Positions 24,477 to 33,540 are shown, counted from the first letter of the stretch. The stretch: DNA of 64,000 bases from Luteimonas sp. JM171 (GCF_001717465.1 NZ_CP017074.1:1826873-1890872), one strand, 5' to 3'. The notes: generated from the sequence alone by a model not told the origin. Program-made: numbers and translations.

Positions 24477-25379
24477 GTGATCCACCGCCTGGTGCTCTCG
24501 CGCAAGGGATTCGACTCCGGCTACGGTGGCATGGCCAGCCCGATCCTGCCCGATGGACGACTGCTGCCGCTGCCGATCCCGGCGGAACAGGACGATTTCC
24601 GCCTCGCCGATCTCAATGCCCCCGGGGTGGGGCTGGGGCCCCTGCTGCGGGATCTGTCGGGGGGCCGGCATTCGCGGTGCAGGCGCGTGCACATGGATCC
24701 GGACCTGGACCGCCGCCCCGACCTGCGGCTGCCCGGCTGGCGGCCGGCGCTTGGCCAGAACGGTGCCGCGCAATCGCACCTGGCCCGGCAGGGCGTGGGG
24801 CCCGGGGCGGTGTTCCTGTTCTTCGGCTGGTTCCGGGAAGTCGAGCGGCATGCGCGGCGCTGGCGTTACGTGCCCGGGGCGCCGGACCTGCACCTTCTGT
24901 ACGGTTGGCTGGAGGTGGCGGAGGTGCTACCGGTCGTGTCCGGCCGGGCGGAGAGCCTGCGACGGCATCCGTGGATCGCCGACCATCCCCATGTCGCCAA
25001 TCCCGGCCATTACCGCGGCGCCGACAACGTGCTGTACGTGGGGCGCGAACGCTCAAAGTTTGCCGCGGGCCACGCCGGCGGCGGCGTATTCCCGCGCTAT
25101 GCCGAAGGCCTGCGGCTGACGGCCGCGGGCGCCAGCCGCAGCGTGTGGGCGCTTCCGGAATGGTTCCATCCGGCCACGGGGCTGGCACCGCTGAGCTATC
25201 ACGCCAATCCGGCCCGCTGGAGTTCGGAGGCGGGTCGCTGCCTGCTGCGCAGCGTGCCCAAGGGCCAGGAGTTCGTGCTCGATACCGGCGGACGCCCGGA
25301 GCCCGCCGCGTGGGTGCGGGAACTGGTGGCGCAGCATGCCGGCCGCCCGCAGGACGGGGAGCGGCAGGGCGCGAGCTGA
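24477..25379 (+). CDS. Nmad3-like protein (putative nucleotide-modification-associated)
   Basis: 300 residues from GTG at 24477. The N-terminus VIHRLVLSRKGFDSGYGG, followed by SPILPDGRLLPLPIP, matches my memory of Nmad3 ('nucleotide modification associated domain 3'), a family predicted by Aravind and colleagues to occur in DNA base-hypermodification contexts. Other features are HMDPDLD, the FLFFGWFRE strand and HVANPGHY. No partner modification or restriction gene is adjacent, so a role in DNA modification is only a family-level guess. The ORF could begin earlier (24420), but GTG 24477 gives the conserved family start. Assignment is from pattern memory, not a search. Confidence 0.65.
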   Translation: MIHRLVLSRKGFDSGYGGMASPILPDGRLLPLPIPAEQDDFRLADLNAPGVGLGPLLRDLSGGRHSRCRRVHMDPDLDRRPDLRLPGWRPALGQNGAAQSHLARQGVGPGAVFLFFGWFREVERHARRWRYVPGAPDLHLLYGWLEVAEVLPVVSGRAESLRRHPWIADHPHVANPGHYRGADNVLYVGRERSKFAAGHAGGGVFPRYAEGLRLTAAGASRSVWALPEWFHPATGLAPLSYHANPARWSSEAGRCLLRSVPKGQEFVLDTGGRPEPAAWVRELVAQHAGRPQDGERQGAS

Positions 25380-25436
25380 GAGGCGGGCGGGGTCCCGATT
25401 GCCGCCCGGCCGGCTCACGTGGCGGGCACGGGCGGA

Positions 25437-26435
25437 ATGCTCCACTGCCCGTTCATGCTGACGATCGCGCCATCGCCAACCCGGACCAGCACGCTGGAGG
25501 AGAGCGCCCGCGCGGCGTTGCGCAACCTGCCCACCCTTCCGTTCCCGGGGCACGGGGCGACGCTGGAGCGGTGGCGGGCGCTGGCCGGGTGGGGCGGGCA
25601 GGATCTGGCATTGGCCAAGGTCCTGGAAGCCCACCACGATGCGCTGGCGATCCTTGCCGAGCTGGGAGCAAGCGGGCCCGGCGGCGCGAGCCTGCTGGCG
25701 GTCTGGGCGGCCGAGGGGCCCGAGTCGACCGTGCGGATCGAGAACGGGCCGGCCGGCCCCCGGCTGGTCGGCCGCAAGCCCTGGTGTTCCGGCGCGCGGT
25801 TCGTGGATGCGGCCCTGCTCACCGCGGCCTCCGGCGATGCGCGCCAGCTCGTGCTGGTGCGGATGGACCGGCCCGGGGTGCACTGCGTGTCCGGTGACTG
25901 GAACGCGGTGGGCATGGAGGCGATCGAAAGCGGTGCCGTGGAGTTCGATGCGGTGCCCTGCCGGGTGATCGGCGCACCCGGGGCCTACCTGGCGCGTCCG
26001 GGCTTCTGGCACGGCGGCGCGGGCATTGCCGCCTGCTGGCATGGGGCCGCGGCCGCCATCGCGCAGCGGATGACGGATCCCGGACGCGTCGCGGGCGATC
26101 CCCACCTGGCGGCGGCACTGGGGCGCTGCGACATGGCCCTGGGCAGCGCGGCTGCGTTGTTGCGGGAACTCGCCGCAATGATCGACGCGAGCCCGCAGCA
26201 GGCGTTTGAGCGCGAGGTCGTGCGGGTGCGCTCGGTGGTGGAGCGTGCATGCCAGCAGGTGCTGGACCTGGCCGGCCGCAGCCTCGGCCCGGCACCGCTG
26301 TGTCGGGACGGAGAACATGCGCGGCGCTGCGCGGATCTGGCGGTGTTCATCCGCCAGAGCCACGCCGATCGCGACTGGGCGGCGCTGGGCAGGCAGGTGG
26401 CGCCGATCGAGGGCTCGCAGCGATGGCCGCTGTAG
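25437..26435 (+). CDS. divergent acyl-CoA dehydrogenase-like protein, first gene of a four-gene cluster
   Basis: 332 residues from ATG 25437 (alternatives: GTG 25419, ATG 25455). An Ala-rich helical N-terminal domain, a middle beta domain (VRIENGPAGPRLVGRKPWCSGA resembles the FAD-domain strand of acyl-CoA dehydrogenases) and a C-terminal helical domain ending ADLAVFIRQSHADRDWAALG. It is shorter than ordinary acyl-CoA dehydrogenases and I cannot see the usual catalytic Glu region, so its substrate and even its activity are uncertain. Its end overlaps the PIG-L gene by 13 bases. The three following genes all overlap, so the four products very likely act together. Confidence 0.7.
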   Translation: MLHCPFMLTIAPSPTRTSTLEESARAALRNLPTLPFPGHGATLERWRALAGWGGQDLALAKVLEAHHDALAILAELGASGPGGASLLAVWAAEGPESTVRIENGPAGPRLVGRKPWCSGARFVDAALLTAASGDARQLVLVRMDRPGVHCVSGDWNAVGMEAIESGAVEFDAVPCRVIGAPGAYLARPGFWHGGAGIAACWHGAAAAIAQRMTDPGRVAGDPHLAAALGRCDMALGSAAALLRELAAMIDASPQQAFEREVVRVRSVVERACQQVLDLAGRSLGPAPLCRDGEHARRCADLAVFIRQSHADRDWAALGRQVAPIEGSQRWPL

Positions 26436-27169
26436 AGCGGCCCCGCATCGTCGGCGCGGGCCACGCGGAAGCCGGGTGGCGCGCCTCGGCCTGGCTGGCG
26501 GGGCTGGGCCAGCGGACAGACGCGGAGGTGCTCGATGGCCACCGGCGACTGGTCGTGGTGTCGCCACATCCGGATGACGAAACGCTGGCCTGCGGCGGCC
26601 TCATGCGTGCCGCCACCCTCGCTGGCCGGGAGCTGCTCGTGGTAGCAGTAACTGATGGCGAGGCTTGCTATCCGGACGGGCAGGAGTGGACCGCCGACCG
26701 CCTGCGGCGGGTCCGGCCGCAGGAACTGGAGGATGCGCTGGACACCCTGGGCGCGCGCGGGAGCATCGATCGGCTCGGCCTCCCTGACGGCGCCGTGTCC
26801 CGCTACGCGGATGAACTCCTAGGCGCCATCCGCGACAGGCTGGCGCCCGGCGACCTGGTGCTGGCCCCATGGCAGCAAGACGGCCATCCCGACCACGATG
26901 CGACCGGCCGGGCCGCGATCGCCGCCGCCCCGGCGCGCGGCGCCCGCCTGCTCCGCTACCCGGTCTGGGCCTGGCATTGGCTGGACCCGGATGCGCCGCG
27001 CGCGCCGTTCCGGGCGTTCCGGATGCCGCTCGATGCGCAGGCGCACACCCGCAAGCAAGAGGCCATCCGGTGCTTCACCAGCCAGATCGCCCCCGGCGGA
27101 CCCGCGCCGATCCTGCCTGACCATGTGCTGGCCCGCTTTGACCGGCCTTTCGAGGTCTACCTGCCATGA
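26423..27169 (+). CDS. PIG-L/LmbE family deacetylase
   Basis: 248 residues. A zinc-dependent N-acetyl hydrolase of the family acting on GlcNAc conjugates (GlcNAc-PI, mycothiol and bacillithiol precursors, antibiotic sugars). The zinc motif is SPHPDDE near residues 47-53 and the second ligand segment is DGHPDHDATG. Start ATG at 26423 lies inside the end of the dehydrogenase gene. The stop overlaps the methyltransferase start (ATGA). Context suggests it exposes a free amine on a sugar for the next enzyme. Confidence 0.85.
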   Translation: MAAVERPRIVGAGHAEAGWRASAWLAGLGQRTDAEVLDGHRRLVVVSPHPDDETLACGGLMRAATLAGRELLVVAVTDGEACYPDGQEWTADRLRRVRPQELEDALDTLGARGSIDRLGLPDGAVSRYADELLGAIRDRLAPGDLVLAPWQQDGHPDHDATGRAAIAAAPARGARLLRYPVWAWHWLDPDAPRAPFRAFRMPLDAQAHTRKQEAIRCFTSQIAPGGPAPILPDHVLARFDRPFEVYLP

Positions 27170-27762
27170 GCGCGGCGGCGCATCTCGACCAGGTCTGGCA
27201 GACATCCGACGACCCCTTCGGCTATCGCACGCGCTGGTACGAGCAGCGCAAGCGGGATCTGCTGCTGGCGGTGTTGCCATGGCCGGGTTTCGGGCGGGGC
27301 TGGGAAATCGGTTGCGCCAACGGGGAGCTGACGCATGCGCTGGCCGGACGGTGCGGGTCGCTCCTGGGCACCGACCTGCACCCGCGGGCAGTGGCCGCGG
27401 CCCACGCGCGATGCAGCGCACTGGCGCACGTGGAGGTGCGTCAGATGGAGCATCCGCGCGAATGGCCCGACGGCCGCTTCGACCTGGTGGTGGTGGGCGA
27501 GGTGGGCTACTACCTGGACGCGCCTTCCCTCGCGCGCTTCGTTGCCCGGCTGGAGGAAAGCCTGGCCCCCGGCGCGGTGGTGGTGGGCTGCCACTGGCAG
27601 CATGACTTCCAGGGCCGCCGCAGCAGCACCGCGGCCGTGCACGCGTGCCTGGCTGCGGTCCCGGGGCTGGCCAGGCTCGCGCGGTACAGCGATGCGGACG
27701 TTCTGCTGGAATGCTGGAGCCTGGGGCCGGTGTCGGTCGCCGCGCGCGAGGGCCTGCGATGA
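27166..27762 (+). CDS. NodS-like SAM-dependent methyltransferase
   Basis: 198 residues. The SAM site is GWEIGCANGELTHALA (about 45-60), followed by LGTDLHPRAV. The N-terminal DDPFGYRTRWYEQRKRDLLL pattern resembles NodS, which N-methylates the deacetylated terminal glucosamine of Nod factors. That resemblance fits the preceding PIG-L deacetylase, but it is from memory. Four-base overlaps on both sides (ATGA) couple it to its neighbours. Confidence 0.8.
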   Translation: MSAAAHLDQVWQTSDDPFGYRTRWYEQRKRDLLLAVLPWPGFGRGWEIGCANGELTHALAGRCGSLLGTDLHPRAVAAAHARCSALAHVEVRQMEHPREWPDGRFDLVVVGEVGYYLDAPSLARFVARLEESLAPGAVVVGCHWQHDFQGRRSSTAAVHACLAAVPGLARLARYSDADVLLECWSLGPVSVAAREGLR

Positions 27763-28415
27763 TCGGGGTGCTCGTGCCCGCACATGACGAAGAGGCACTC
27801 ATCGGGGACTGCCTGCGGTCGCTCCAGGCGGCCGCCCTTTGCCCGGGACTCGCCGGCGAGCCGGTCGAAATCCTGGTTGCGCTGGACAGCTGCACGGACG
27901 CCACGGCCGCCGTCTGCGCGGCGCACGGGGTCCGCACAGTGGCGCTGCAGGCGCGCTGCGTGGGCTGGGCGCGGGCCACGGCGGCGGACGTGCTGCTTGC
28001 CATGGGAGCACGCTGGATCGCCACCACCGACGCCGACAGCCGGGTTCCCGCCGATTGGCTTTCGGCGCAGCTTGCCTGCGGCGCGGATGCGTTCTGCGGC
28101 ACCGTGCGGGTGGCCGACTGGCTCGACTTCGCGCCGCGCGTGCGGGCCGCGTTCCTCGCCGGCGAACGGTATGAGGACGGGCACCCGCACGTGCATGGCG
28201 CCAACCTCGGGGTGTCGGCGGCGGCGTACCGTGCGGTGGGGGGCTTCCTGCCGCTTGCGGCGCACGAGGACCAGGCCCTGGTGGCCGCCCTGGAACGGGA
28301 TGGATTCCTGCTGGCGCGACGCGCCCATCCCGCCGTCGTGACCAGCGCAAGGCGCGATGCGCGCGCCCGCCACGGGTTCGGCGACTACCTGCTGGCGCTG
28401 GAGGCCGCCGGCTGA
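27759..28415 (+). CDS. family 2 glycosyltransferase
   Basis: 218 residues, a compact GT-A fold without membrane segments. The nucleotide-binding start is IGVLVPAHDEEALI, the metal motif is TTDADSRVP (DxD) and the acceptor region has HGANLGVSAAAYRAVGGF and AHEDQALVAALE with the ED motif. It should move a sugar from a nucleotide donor to an unknown acceptor. It is the last gene of the cluster and is followed by a hairpin shared with convergent mfd. Confidence 0.83.
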   Translation: MIGVLVPAHDEEALIGDCLRSLQAAALCPGLAGEPVEILVALDSCTDATAAVCAAHGVRTVALQARCVGWARATAADVLLAMGARWIATTDADSRVPADWLSAQLACGADAFCGTVRVADWLDFAPRVRAAFLAGERYEDGHPHVHGANLGVSAAAYRAVGGFLPLAAHEDQALVAALERDGFLLARRAHPAVVTSARRDARARHGFGDYLLALEAAG

Positions 28416-28435
28416 GGCCGGGGGCCGGGCCTCAG
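28412..28435. terminator. possible bidirectional terminator hairpin
   Basis: An 8-bp perfect stem CTGAGGCC / GGCCTCAG with an 8-base G/C loop, spanning the stop of the glycosyltransferase and the end of mfd on the other strand. There is no T run, so it may be a weak or Rho-assisted end. Confidence 0.4.
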
Positions 28436-31400
28436 GGCCCGGGCGAGAGTGCGATGAGCAGGCCGCGCGCGGCCTTGAGCCGGTCGGCGGGCTCGGGCAG
28501 TTCGAGCGTGATGCGCACCTTGTCCGGCCCGTCCATGCGGTAGTGCTTCGGCTGCCCCTGGATCAGGCGGATCACCGCCATCGGGTCCACCTTGGGCTTC
28601 TCGATGAACTGCACGCGGCCGCCCTCCGGCCCCAGGTCCAGCTTGCGGATGCCCAGCGCCGTGGCCTCGAGCTTCAGCTCGGCGGTGGCGAACAGCATCT
28701 TGGCCTGGTCGGGCAGCAGCCCGAAGCGGTCGATCATCTCCACCTGCAACTCGCGCAGCTCGCCCGCGTCGCGGGCGCTGCTGATGCGCTTGTAGAGGGT
28801 CAGGCGGGTGTGGACGTCGGGCAGGTAGTCCTCGGGGATCAGGGCCGGGGCATGCAGCTCGACCTCGGCGCCGCGGTCCGGCTCCTCGTCCATGTCGGGC
28901 AACTTGCCCAGCCGGATCGAGCGCACCGCGCGCTCCAGCAGCTCGGTGTACAGGCTGAAGCCGACCTCGGCCATCTGCCCGCTCTGGTCCTCGCCCAGCA
29001 GCTCGCCGGCGCCGCGGATCTCCAGGTCGTGCGTGGCCAGGGTGAAGCCGGCGCCCAGCTCGTCCATCGAGGCGATGGCCTCCAGCCGCTTCTTTGCATC
29101 CGCGGTGATCGAGCGCTTGTCCGGCACCACCAGGTAGGCGTACGCGCGGTGGTGCGAGCGGCCCACCCGTCCGCGCAGCTGGTGCAGCTGGGCCAGCCCG
29201 AAGCGGTCGGCGCGGTTGATGATGATGGTGTTGGCGTTGGGGATGTCGATGCCCGACTCGATGATGGTCGTGCACAGCAGCACGTTGAAGCGCTGCCGGT
29301 TGAAATCGAGCATCACCTGTTCCAGCTGGCGCTCGGGCATCTGCCCGTGGGCCACGCCGATGCGGGCCTCGGGCACCAGCTCCTCCAGCTCGCGCTGCAT
29401 GCGCCCGATCGACTCCACGTCGTTGTGGAGGAAATACACCTGGCCGCCGCGGGAGAGCTCGCGCTGGAAGGCTTCCCGCAGCATGGCGCCGTCCCACTCG
29501 CCCACGAATGTCTGCACCGCCATGCGGTGCGCGGGCGGGGTGGCGATGATCGAGAGGTCGCGCATGCCGGCCATGGCCATGTTGAGCGTGCGCGGGATCG
29601 GCGTGGCGGTGAGCGTGAGCAGGTGCACGTTGGCGCGCAGCGCCTTGAGCGCCTCCTTCTGGCGCACGCCAAAACGCTGCTCTTCGTCCACGATCACCAG
29701 GCCCAGGTCCTTGAACTTCACGTCCTTCTGCAGAAGCCGGTGGGTACCGACGATGACGTCGATCTCCCCGCGCGCCAGCTTCTCCAGCTCGGCCTTGATC
29801 TCCTTCGTGCTCTTGAAGCGCGAGAGCACCTCGACCCGGATCGGCCAGTCGGCAAAGCGGTCGGCGAAGTTGCGGTAGTGCTGTTCGGCCAGCAGGGTCG
29901 TGGGCACCAGCACCGCCACCTGCTTGCCGGCATTGGCGGCCACGAACGCGGCGCGCACGGCCACTTCGGTCTTGCCGAAGCCGACATCGCCGCAGACCAC
30001 GCGGTCCATCGGCTGGCTCGAGCCCAGGTCCCGGATCACCGCCTCGATGGCCGCAAGCTGGTCCGGGGTCTCCTCGAACGGGAACGCGGCGGCGAACGGC
30101 TCGTACTCGGCACGGTCCACGTCCAGCGCCAGGCCGCTGCGGGCCATGCGCTTGGCGTGGATCTCCAGCAGCTCGGCGGCCACGTCGCGGACCTTCTCGG
30201 CGGCCTTGCGCTTGGCCTTCGTCCATTGTTCGCCGCCCAGCGAGTGCAGCGGCGCGGTTTCAGGCGAGGCGCCCGAATAGCGGTTGATCAGGTGCAGCTG
30301 GGCGACCGGGACGTACAGCCGGTCGCCCTTGGCATATTCGATCTCCAGGTATTCTGCCGGGCTGCCGCCGGCCTCCAGCACCACCAGGCCGCGATAGCGG
30401 CCCACGCCGTGGTCCTCGTGCACGATCGGCGCGCCCTCGGCGAGTTCGCCCAGGTCGCGGATGATCGCCTCGGGCTCGCGGCCCGCGCGACGGGCCCGGC
30501 GCGGCTGGCTGGCCCGCTCGGGGAACAGCTGGCGCTCGGTGAGCACCGTCACCTGCGGCTTGTCGACGGCGAAGCCGTTCTCCAGCGGCGCCACGGCCAA
30601 GGCCGGGGTGCCAGGCTCCGGCGGCGTTTCCAGGAAGGCGTTGAAGTCCGGCAGCACCTGCGGCCGGATCTCGGCCGACTGCAGCATTTCCTGCAGCGCC
30701 TCGCGGCGCCCCGGGCTGTCGGCCGCCACCAGCACCCGGCCCGGATAGCTGGCCAGGAACGACTTGAGCGCCGCCGCCGGCTCCTCGTTGCGCACCGTCA
30801 GGGGCAGGTCAGGCGCGGGCTGGTCGCCCAGGGCCACGGCGTCCGCGTGGCGCGGGTGGCCTTCTCCGGCCACCTCCACCCGCTCTCCGCGGTTGAGGCG
30901 CTCGCGGACCGCATCGGGCGGGAGCCACAGCTCGCCCGGCGGCAGCAGGGGCCGCTCGACGTCGTGCCGGCGCTGCTCGTAGCGATCGGCCACCTGCGCG
31001 TGGAATGCGTCGGCGGCCTCGCGGGCGCCGGCCGAAATCACCGGCAGGGCGTCTTCTGCCAGATAGTCGAACAGGGTTGCCGTCACCGGCTGCGAAGGCG
31101 CGGCCCCGAAGCGCTCCCGCGGCGCCTCGAAGAACAGCGGCAGGTAGTACTCCACGCCCGCCGGCGCGCTGCCCGCCTTGAGGTCCTGGAACAGGGCGCT
31201 GCGGCGCTGGTCCAGGTCGAAGCGCTCCACCAGCGCGTCCATGGCCCGCCCGCGCGCATCCTCGTCCAGCGGCACCTCGCGGCCGGGCAGCATGTGGATC
31301 GCTTCAACCTTGTCCAGCGAGCGCTGGGATTCCGGGTCGAAGCGCCGGATCGATTCGATGTCGGTGTCCAGCAGCTCGATGCGGAAGGGCGCATCCGCGC

Positions 31401-31944
31401 CCATGGGATACACGTCCAGCAGGCCGCCGCGCACCGAGAACTCGCCCGGGTCCATCACCTGCGGCACATGCCGGTAGCCGGCCGATTCCAGGCGCAGCTT
31501 CTCGGCGTCCAGGTCCAGCGCCTGGCCCACCTGGAGGTCGAAGGTCTGGCCGATGACGTAGTTGAGCGGCGGCAGCCGCTGCATCAACGTGGCCACCGTC
31601 ACCACCACGATCCCGCGCTTGAGCGTGGGCAGCCGGTGCAGGGTTGCCAGGCGCTGGCTGACGATCTCCGGGTGCGGGCTGAACTGGTCGTAGGGCAGCG
31701 TTTCCCAGTCCGGCAGCGGCAGCACCGGAATATCCGGGTCACTGCCCAGCAGGGTATGCAGGTCGCCTTCCAGCTGGTGGGCGTGCTGGTTGTCGCGGGC
31801 AACCAGCAGCAGCGGGCGGCCGTGCTCGCGCGCGGCGGCGGCCAGCATCCAGGCAAGCGCGGACGGCGAGGCCGGCGCACGCCAGAAGGCGCGCTGCTGG
31901 CCGCGTCGCGGCAGCGGCGGGGCGGGAGGGGAAGGGGGCGTCAT
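28432..31944 (-). CDS. mfd: transcription-repair coupling factor
   Basis: 1170 residues, full length. Displaces RNA polymerase stalled at lesions and recruits UvrA. Domains in order: UvrB-homology module (1-340), RNA polymerase interaction domain with HEDHGVGRYRGL near 515-526, translocase with GDVGFGKTEVA (about 650) and DEEQRFG, SATPIPRT-like TATPIPRTLN, and the C-terminal TRCF domain. Start ATG at 31944. A TACAAT lies only 10 bases before the ATG, inside a perfect 7-bp inverted repeat, so the mRNA may have almost no leader. UvrA is encoded 28 kb away in the same window. Confidence 0.97.
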   Translation of the reverse strand: MTPPSPPAPPLPRRGQQRAFWRAPASPSALAWMLAAAAREHGRPLLLVARDNQHAHQLEGDLHTLLGSDPDIPVLPLPDWETLPYDQFSPHPEIVSQRLATLHRLPTLKRGIVVVTVATLMQRLPPLNYVIGQTFDLQVGQALDLDAEKLRLESAGYRHVPQVMDPGEFSVRGGLLDVYPMGADAPFRIELLDTDIESIRRFDPESQRSLDKVEAIHMLPGREVPLDEDARGRAMDALVERFDLDQRRSALFQDLKAGSAPAGVEYYLPLFFEAPRERFGAAPSQPVTATLFDYLAEDALPVISAGAREAADAFHAQVADRYEQRRHDVERPLLPPGELWLPPDAVRERLNRGERVEVAGEGHPRHADAVALGDQPAPDLPLTVRNEEPAAALKSFLASYPGRVLVAADSPGRREALQEMLQSAEIRPQVLPDFNAFLETPPEPGTPALAVAPLENGFAVDKPQVTVLTERQLFPERASQPRRARRAGREPEAIIRDLGELAEGAPIVHEDHGVGRYRGLVVLEAGGSPAEYLEIEYAKGDRLYVPVAQLHLINRYSGASPETAPLHSLGGEQWTKAKRKAAEKVRDVAAELLEIHAKRMARSGLALDVDRAEYEPFAAAFPFEETPDQLAAIEAVIRDLGSSQPMDRVVCGDVGFGKTEVAVRAAFVAANAGKQVAVLVPTTLLAEQHYRNFADRFADWPIRVEVLSRFKSTKEIKAELEKLARGEIDVIVGTHRLLQKDVKFKDLGLVIVDEEQRFGVRQKEALKALRANVHLLTLTATPIPRTLNMAMAGMRDLSIIATPPAHRMAVQTFVGEWDGAMLREAFQRELSRGGQVYFLHNDVESIGRMQRELEELVPEARIGVAHGQMPERQLEQVMLDFNRQRFNVLLCTTIIESGIDIPNANTIIINRADRFGLAQLHQLRGRVGRSHHRAYAYLVVPDKRSITADAKKRLEAIASMDELGAGFTLATHDLEIRGAGELLGEDQSGQMAEVGFSLYTELLERAVRSIRLGKLPDMDEEPDRGAEVELHAPALIPEDYLPDVHTRLTLYKRISSARDAGELRELQVEMIDRFGLLPDQAKMLFATAELKLEATALGIRKLDLGPEGGRVQFIEKPKVDPMAVIRLIQGQPKHYRMDGPDKVRITLELPEPADRLKAARGLLIALSPGP

Positions 31945-31948
31945 CGAA

Positions 31949-31965
31949 CCCGCTATTGTAGCGGG
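31949..31965. repeat. short inverted repeat just before mfd
   Basis: Perfect 7-bp arms CCCGCTA and TAGCGGG with a TTG loop, in the 31-base gap between the GNAT gene and mfd. On the minus strand it contains TACAAT (31960-31955), a good -10 hexamer, although I see no matching -35. It could be an operator over the mfd promoter or a small terminator for the gene upstream. Confidence 0.45.
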
Positions 31966-31975
31966 CGCGGCGGGC

Positions 31976-32527
31976 TCAAGCCTGCCCGGCGCTGTCCAGG
32001 TCCAGCACCATCCGCACCAGACCGTCGCGGGGGTCGCCTTCGCGGCGGAAGCCGACTGATCCGGCCAGTGCCAGCATCGGCTCGTTCTCCTCGGGCACGT
32101 CGCCGTAGAGGCGCTCCAGGCGCTTGCCGCGCGCCCAGCGCACCAGCCGCAGCATCAGCTGGCGGCCCACGCCCATCCCGGCCAGGTACTGGCCCACGAG
32201 GATCGCGAACTCGCCTTCGCCGCTGCCGGCAGGTGCGTGGACGCGCGCGATGGCGCCGATTACGGCCTCGCCGGCCGGGAGGTTTTCGCCGGCCACGAGC
32301 ACGAACGTGGTCTTCGGGTCGGACCGGGTCAGGCGCTGGGCCATCTCCGGGGTGAGCTCGCTCATCTCCCGCAGGAAGCGATGGCGCAGCGTCTCTGGCT
32401 GGAGCAGGCTGAACCCGGCGCGCACCGGCAGCGCGTCGTCGGGCCGGATGGGACGGATGAGGATCTCGCGCCCATTGGCGAGCCGGACTTCATCGTGCCA
32501 CGGCGGGAGTCGGTTTCTAGCGGCCAT
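31976..32527 (-). CDS. GNAT family N-acetyltransferase
   Basis: 183 residues, one GNAT fold. The acetyl-CoA motif A is VGQYLAGMGVGRQLMLRLVRWA, close to the Q/RxxGxG/A pattern, preceded by the strand EFAILV. N-terminal LIRPIRPDDALPVRAGFSLLQPETLRHRFL is a pattern shared with the acetyltransferase domain attached to acyl-CoA synthetase-like proteins (Pat type) and with stand-alone relatives. Substrate unknown. Same strand as mfd, 31 bases upstream of it. Confidence 0.82.
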   Translation of the reverse strand: MAARNRLPPWHDEVRLANGREILIRPIRPDDALPVRAGFSLLQPETLRHRFLREMSELTPEMAQRLTRSDPKTTFVLVAGENLPAGEAVIGAIARVHAPAGSGEGEFAILVGQYLAGMGVGRQLMLRLVRWARGKRLERLYGDVPEENEPMLALAGSVGFRREGDPRDGLVRMVLDLDSAGQA

Positions 32528-32647
32528 TGGGTGGGGATGCTGCCATGCTGGAAGTGAAGGATTTGCTTGTTCAGCCCGCCCCAGTGTGGCCCCGCGCGGC
32601 TGAATCCGGCCTCCACATGGCGCTGGCGGGTGCAGGACCGCGCCCGC

Positions 32648-33505
32648 TCAGGTGGGCGCCCGCAGCCAACGCATGTCGTGGTCCGCGCCGGCCTCGCCCA
32701 GCGCGCTGCACAGGTGGGCCAGCGCGGGTGCCAGCGCCGCTTCGATCCGCCACGGGGCATTGAGCAGGAGCATGCCGCTGCCGTTCATGCGCAGCGGCGA
32801 GTCGTCGGGGCGCACCAGCAGTTCACACGTCAGGGCGGACCTGGCTTCCAGCGCGGCCGCGCGGCGCAGGAACGGCTGCAGGCTGCGCCGCTGCTTGATC
32901 GGGTACCACAGCGCAAAGCAGCCCTGCGGCCAGCGGGCGAGGCCTTCCTGCAGCGCCGGGATCGCCTCGTCGAACTCCGCCAGCTGGCGCTCATAGGGCG
33001 GATCCATCAGCACCAGGCCGCGCGCGAACCGGGTCTCGCCCCGGCGCGGAGGCAGCAGGGCACGCATGGCCGCGTAGCCATCGCGCTCGTGCACGGTCAC
33101 CCGGCGGTCGGCGCGAAGGACAAGCCTGAGCGCCGCCGCTTCCCCGGGCTGCAGTTCGCAGCAGGCGATCGCATCCTGCGCGCGCAGCGCATGGGCGAGC
33201 AGCCACGGGGAGCCGGGATAGGCGCCATCGCCGTGCTCGCTGCGGCAGCGGGCTATCGCCTCCAGGTACCGCTGCACCGCCGGCGGGGCGCCGCTGCCGT
33301 CGCCGAGCCGGCCAATGCCGTCCAGCGCCTCGCCGGTGCGCGAGGCCTCGCCGCCTTCAAGCTCGTACAGCCCGCGCCCGGCATGGGTGTCCAGGGCAAA
33401 GCAGGCGGCCGGCTTGGCAACGAGCGCGTCGCAGAGGGCCAGCAGGACGACGTGCTTGAGGACATCGGCATGGTTGCCGGCGTGGAAGGCGTGGCGGTAG
33501 TTCAC
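32648..33505 (-). CDS. rlmJ: 23S rRNA (adenine2030-N6)-methyltransferase
   Basis: 285 residues from GTG at 33505. Methylates A2030 of 23S rRNA. The N-terminus VNYRHAFHAGNHADVLKHV is nearly that of E. coli RlmJ. FALDTHAGRGLYEL and the catalytic VLMDPPYE motif identify the N6-adenine class. The only nearby ATG (33513) is out of frame and stops at once. It is 35 bases downstream of the PAP2 gene on the same strand. Confidence 0.95.
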   Translation of the reverse strand: MNYRHAFHAGNHADVLKHVVLLALCDALVAKPAACFALDTHAGRGLYELEGGEASRTGEALDGIGRLGDGSGAPPAVQRYLEAIARCRSEHGDGAYPGSPWLLAHALRAQDAIACCELQPGEAAALRLVLRADRRVTVHERDGYAAMRALLPPRRGETRFARGLVLMDPPYERQLAEFDEAIPALQEGLARWPQGCFALWYPIKQRRSLQPFLRRAAALEARSALTCELLVRPDDSPLRMNGSGMLLLNAPWRIEAALAPALAHLCSALGEAGADHDMRWLRAPT

Positions 33506-33540
33506 CCGCCCATGGTAGCCGGCTGCGGCTGGCCGGCTGC

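Noticed and set aside
25437..28415. A mycothiol- or bacillithiol-like thiol pathway
   Set aside because: PIG-L and a glycosyltransferase are present, but no Cys ligase or acetyltransferase partner is, and the transferase is GT2 and not the GT4 type used in those pathways.
28357..32355. A plus-strand open frame of about 1,330 codons opposite mfd
   Set aside because: Low-complexity Leu/Arg/His-rich translation with no motifs; it mirrors the real mfd codons in high-GC DNA. Similar shadows opposite ftsH-folP, the receptor, gspD and uvrA were dropped for the same reason.
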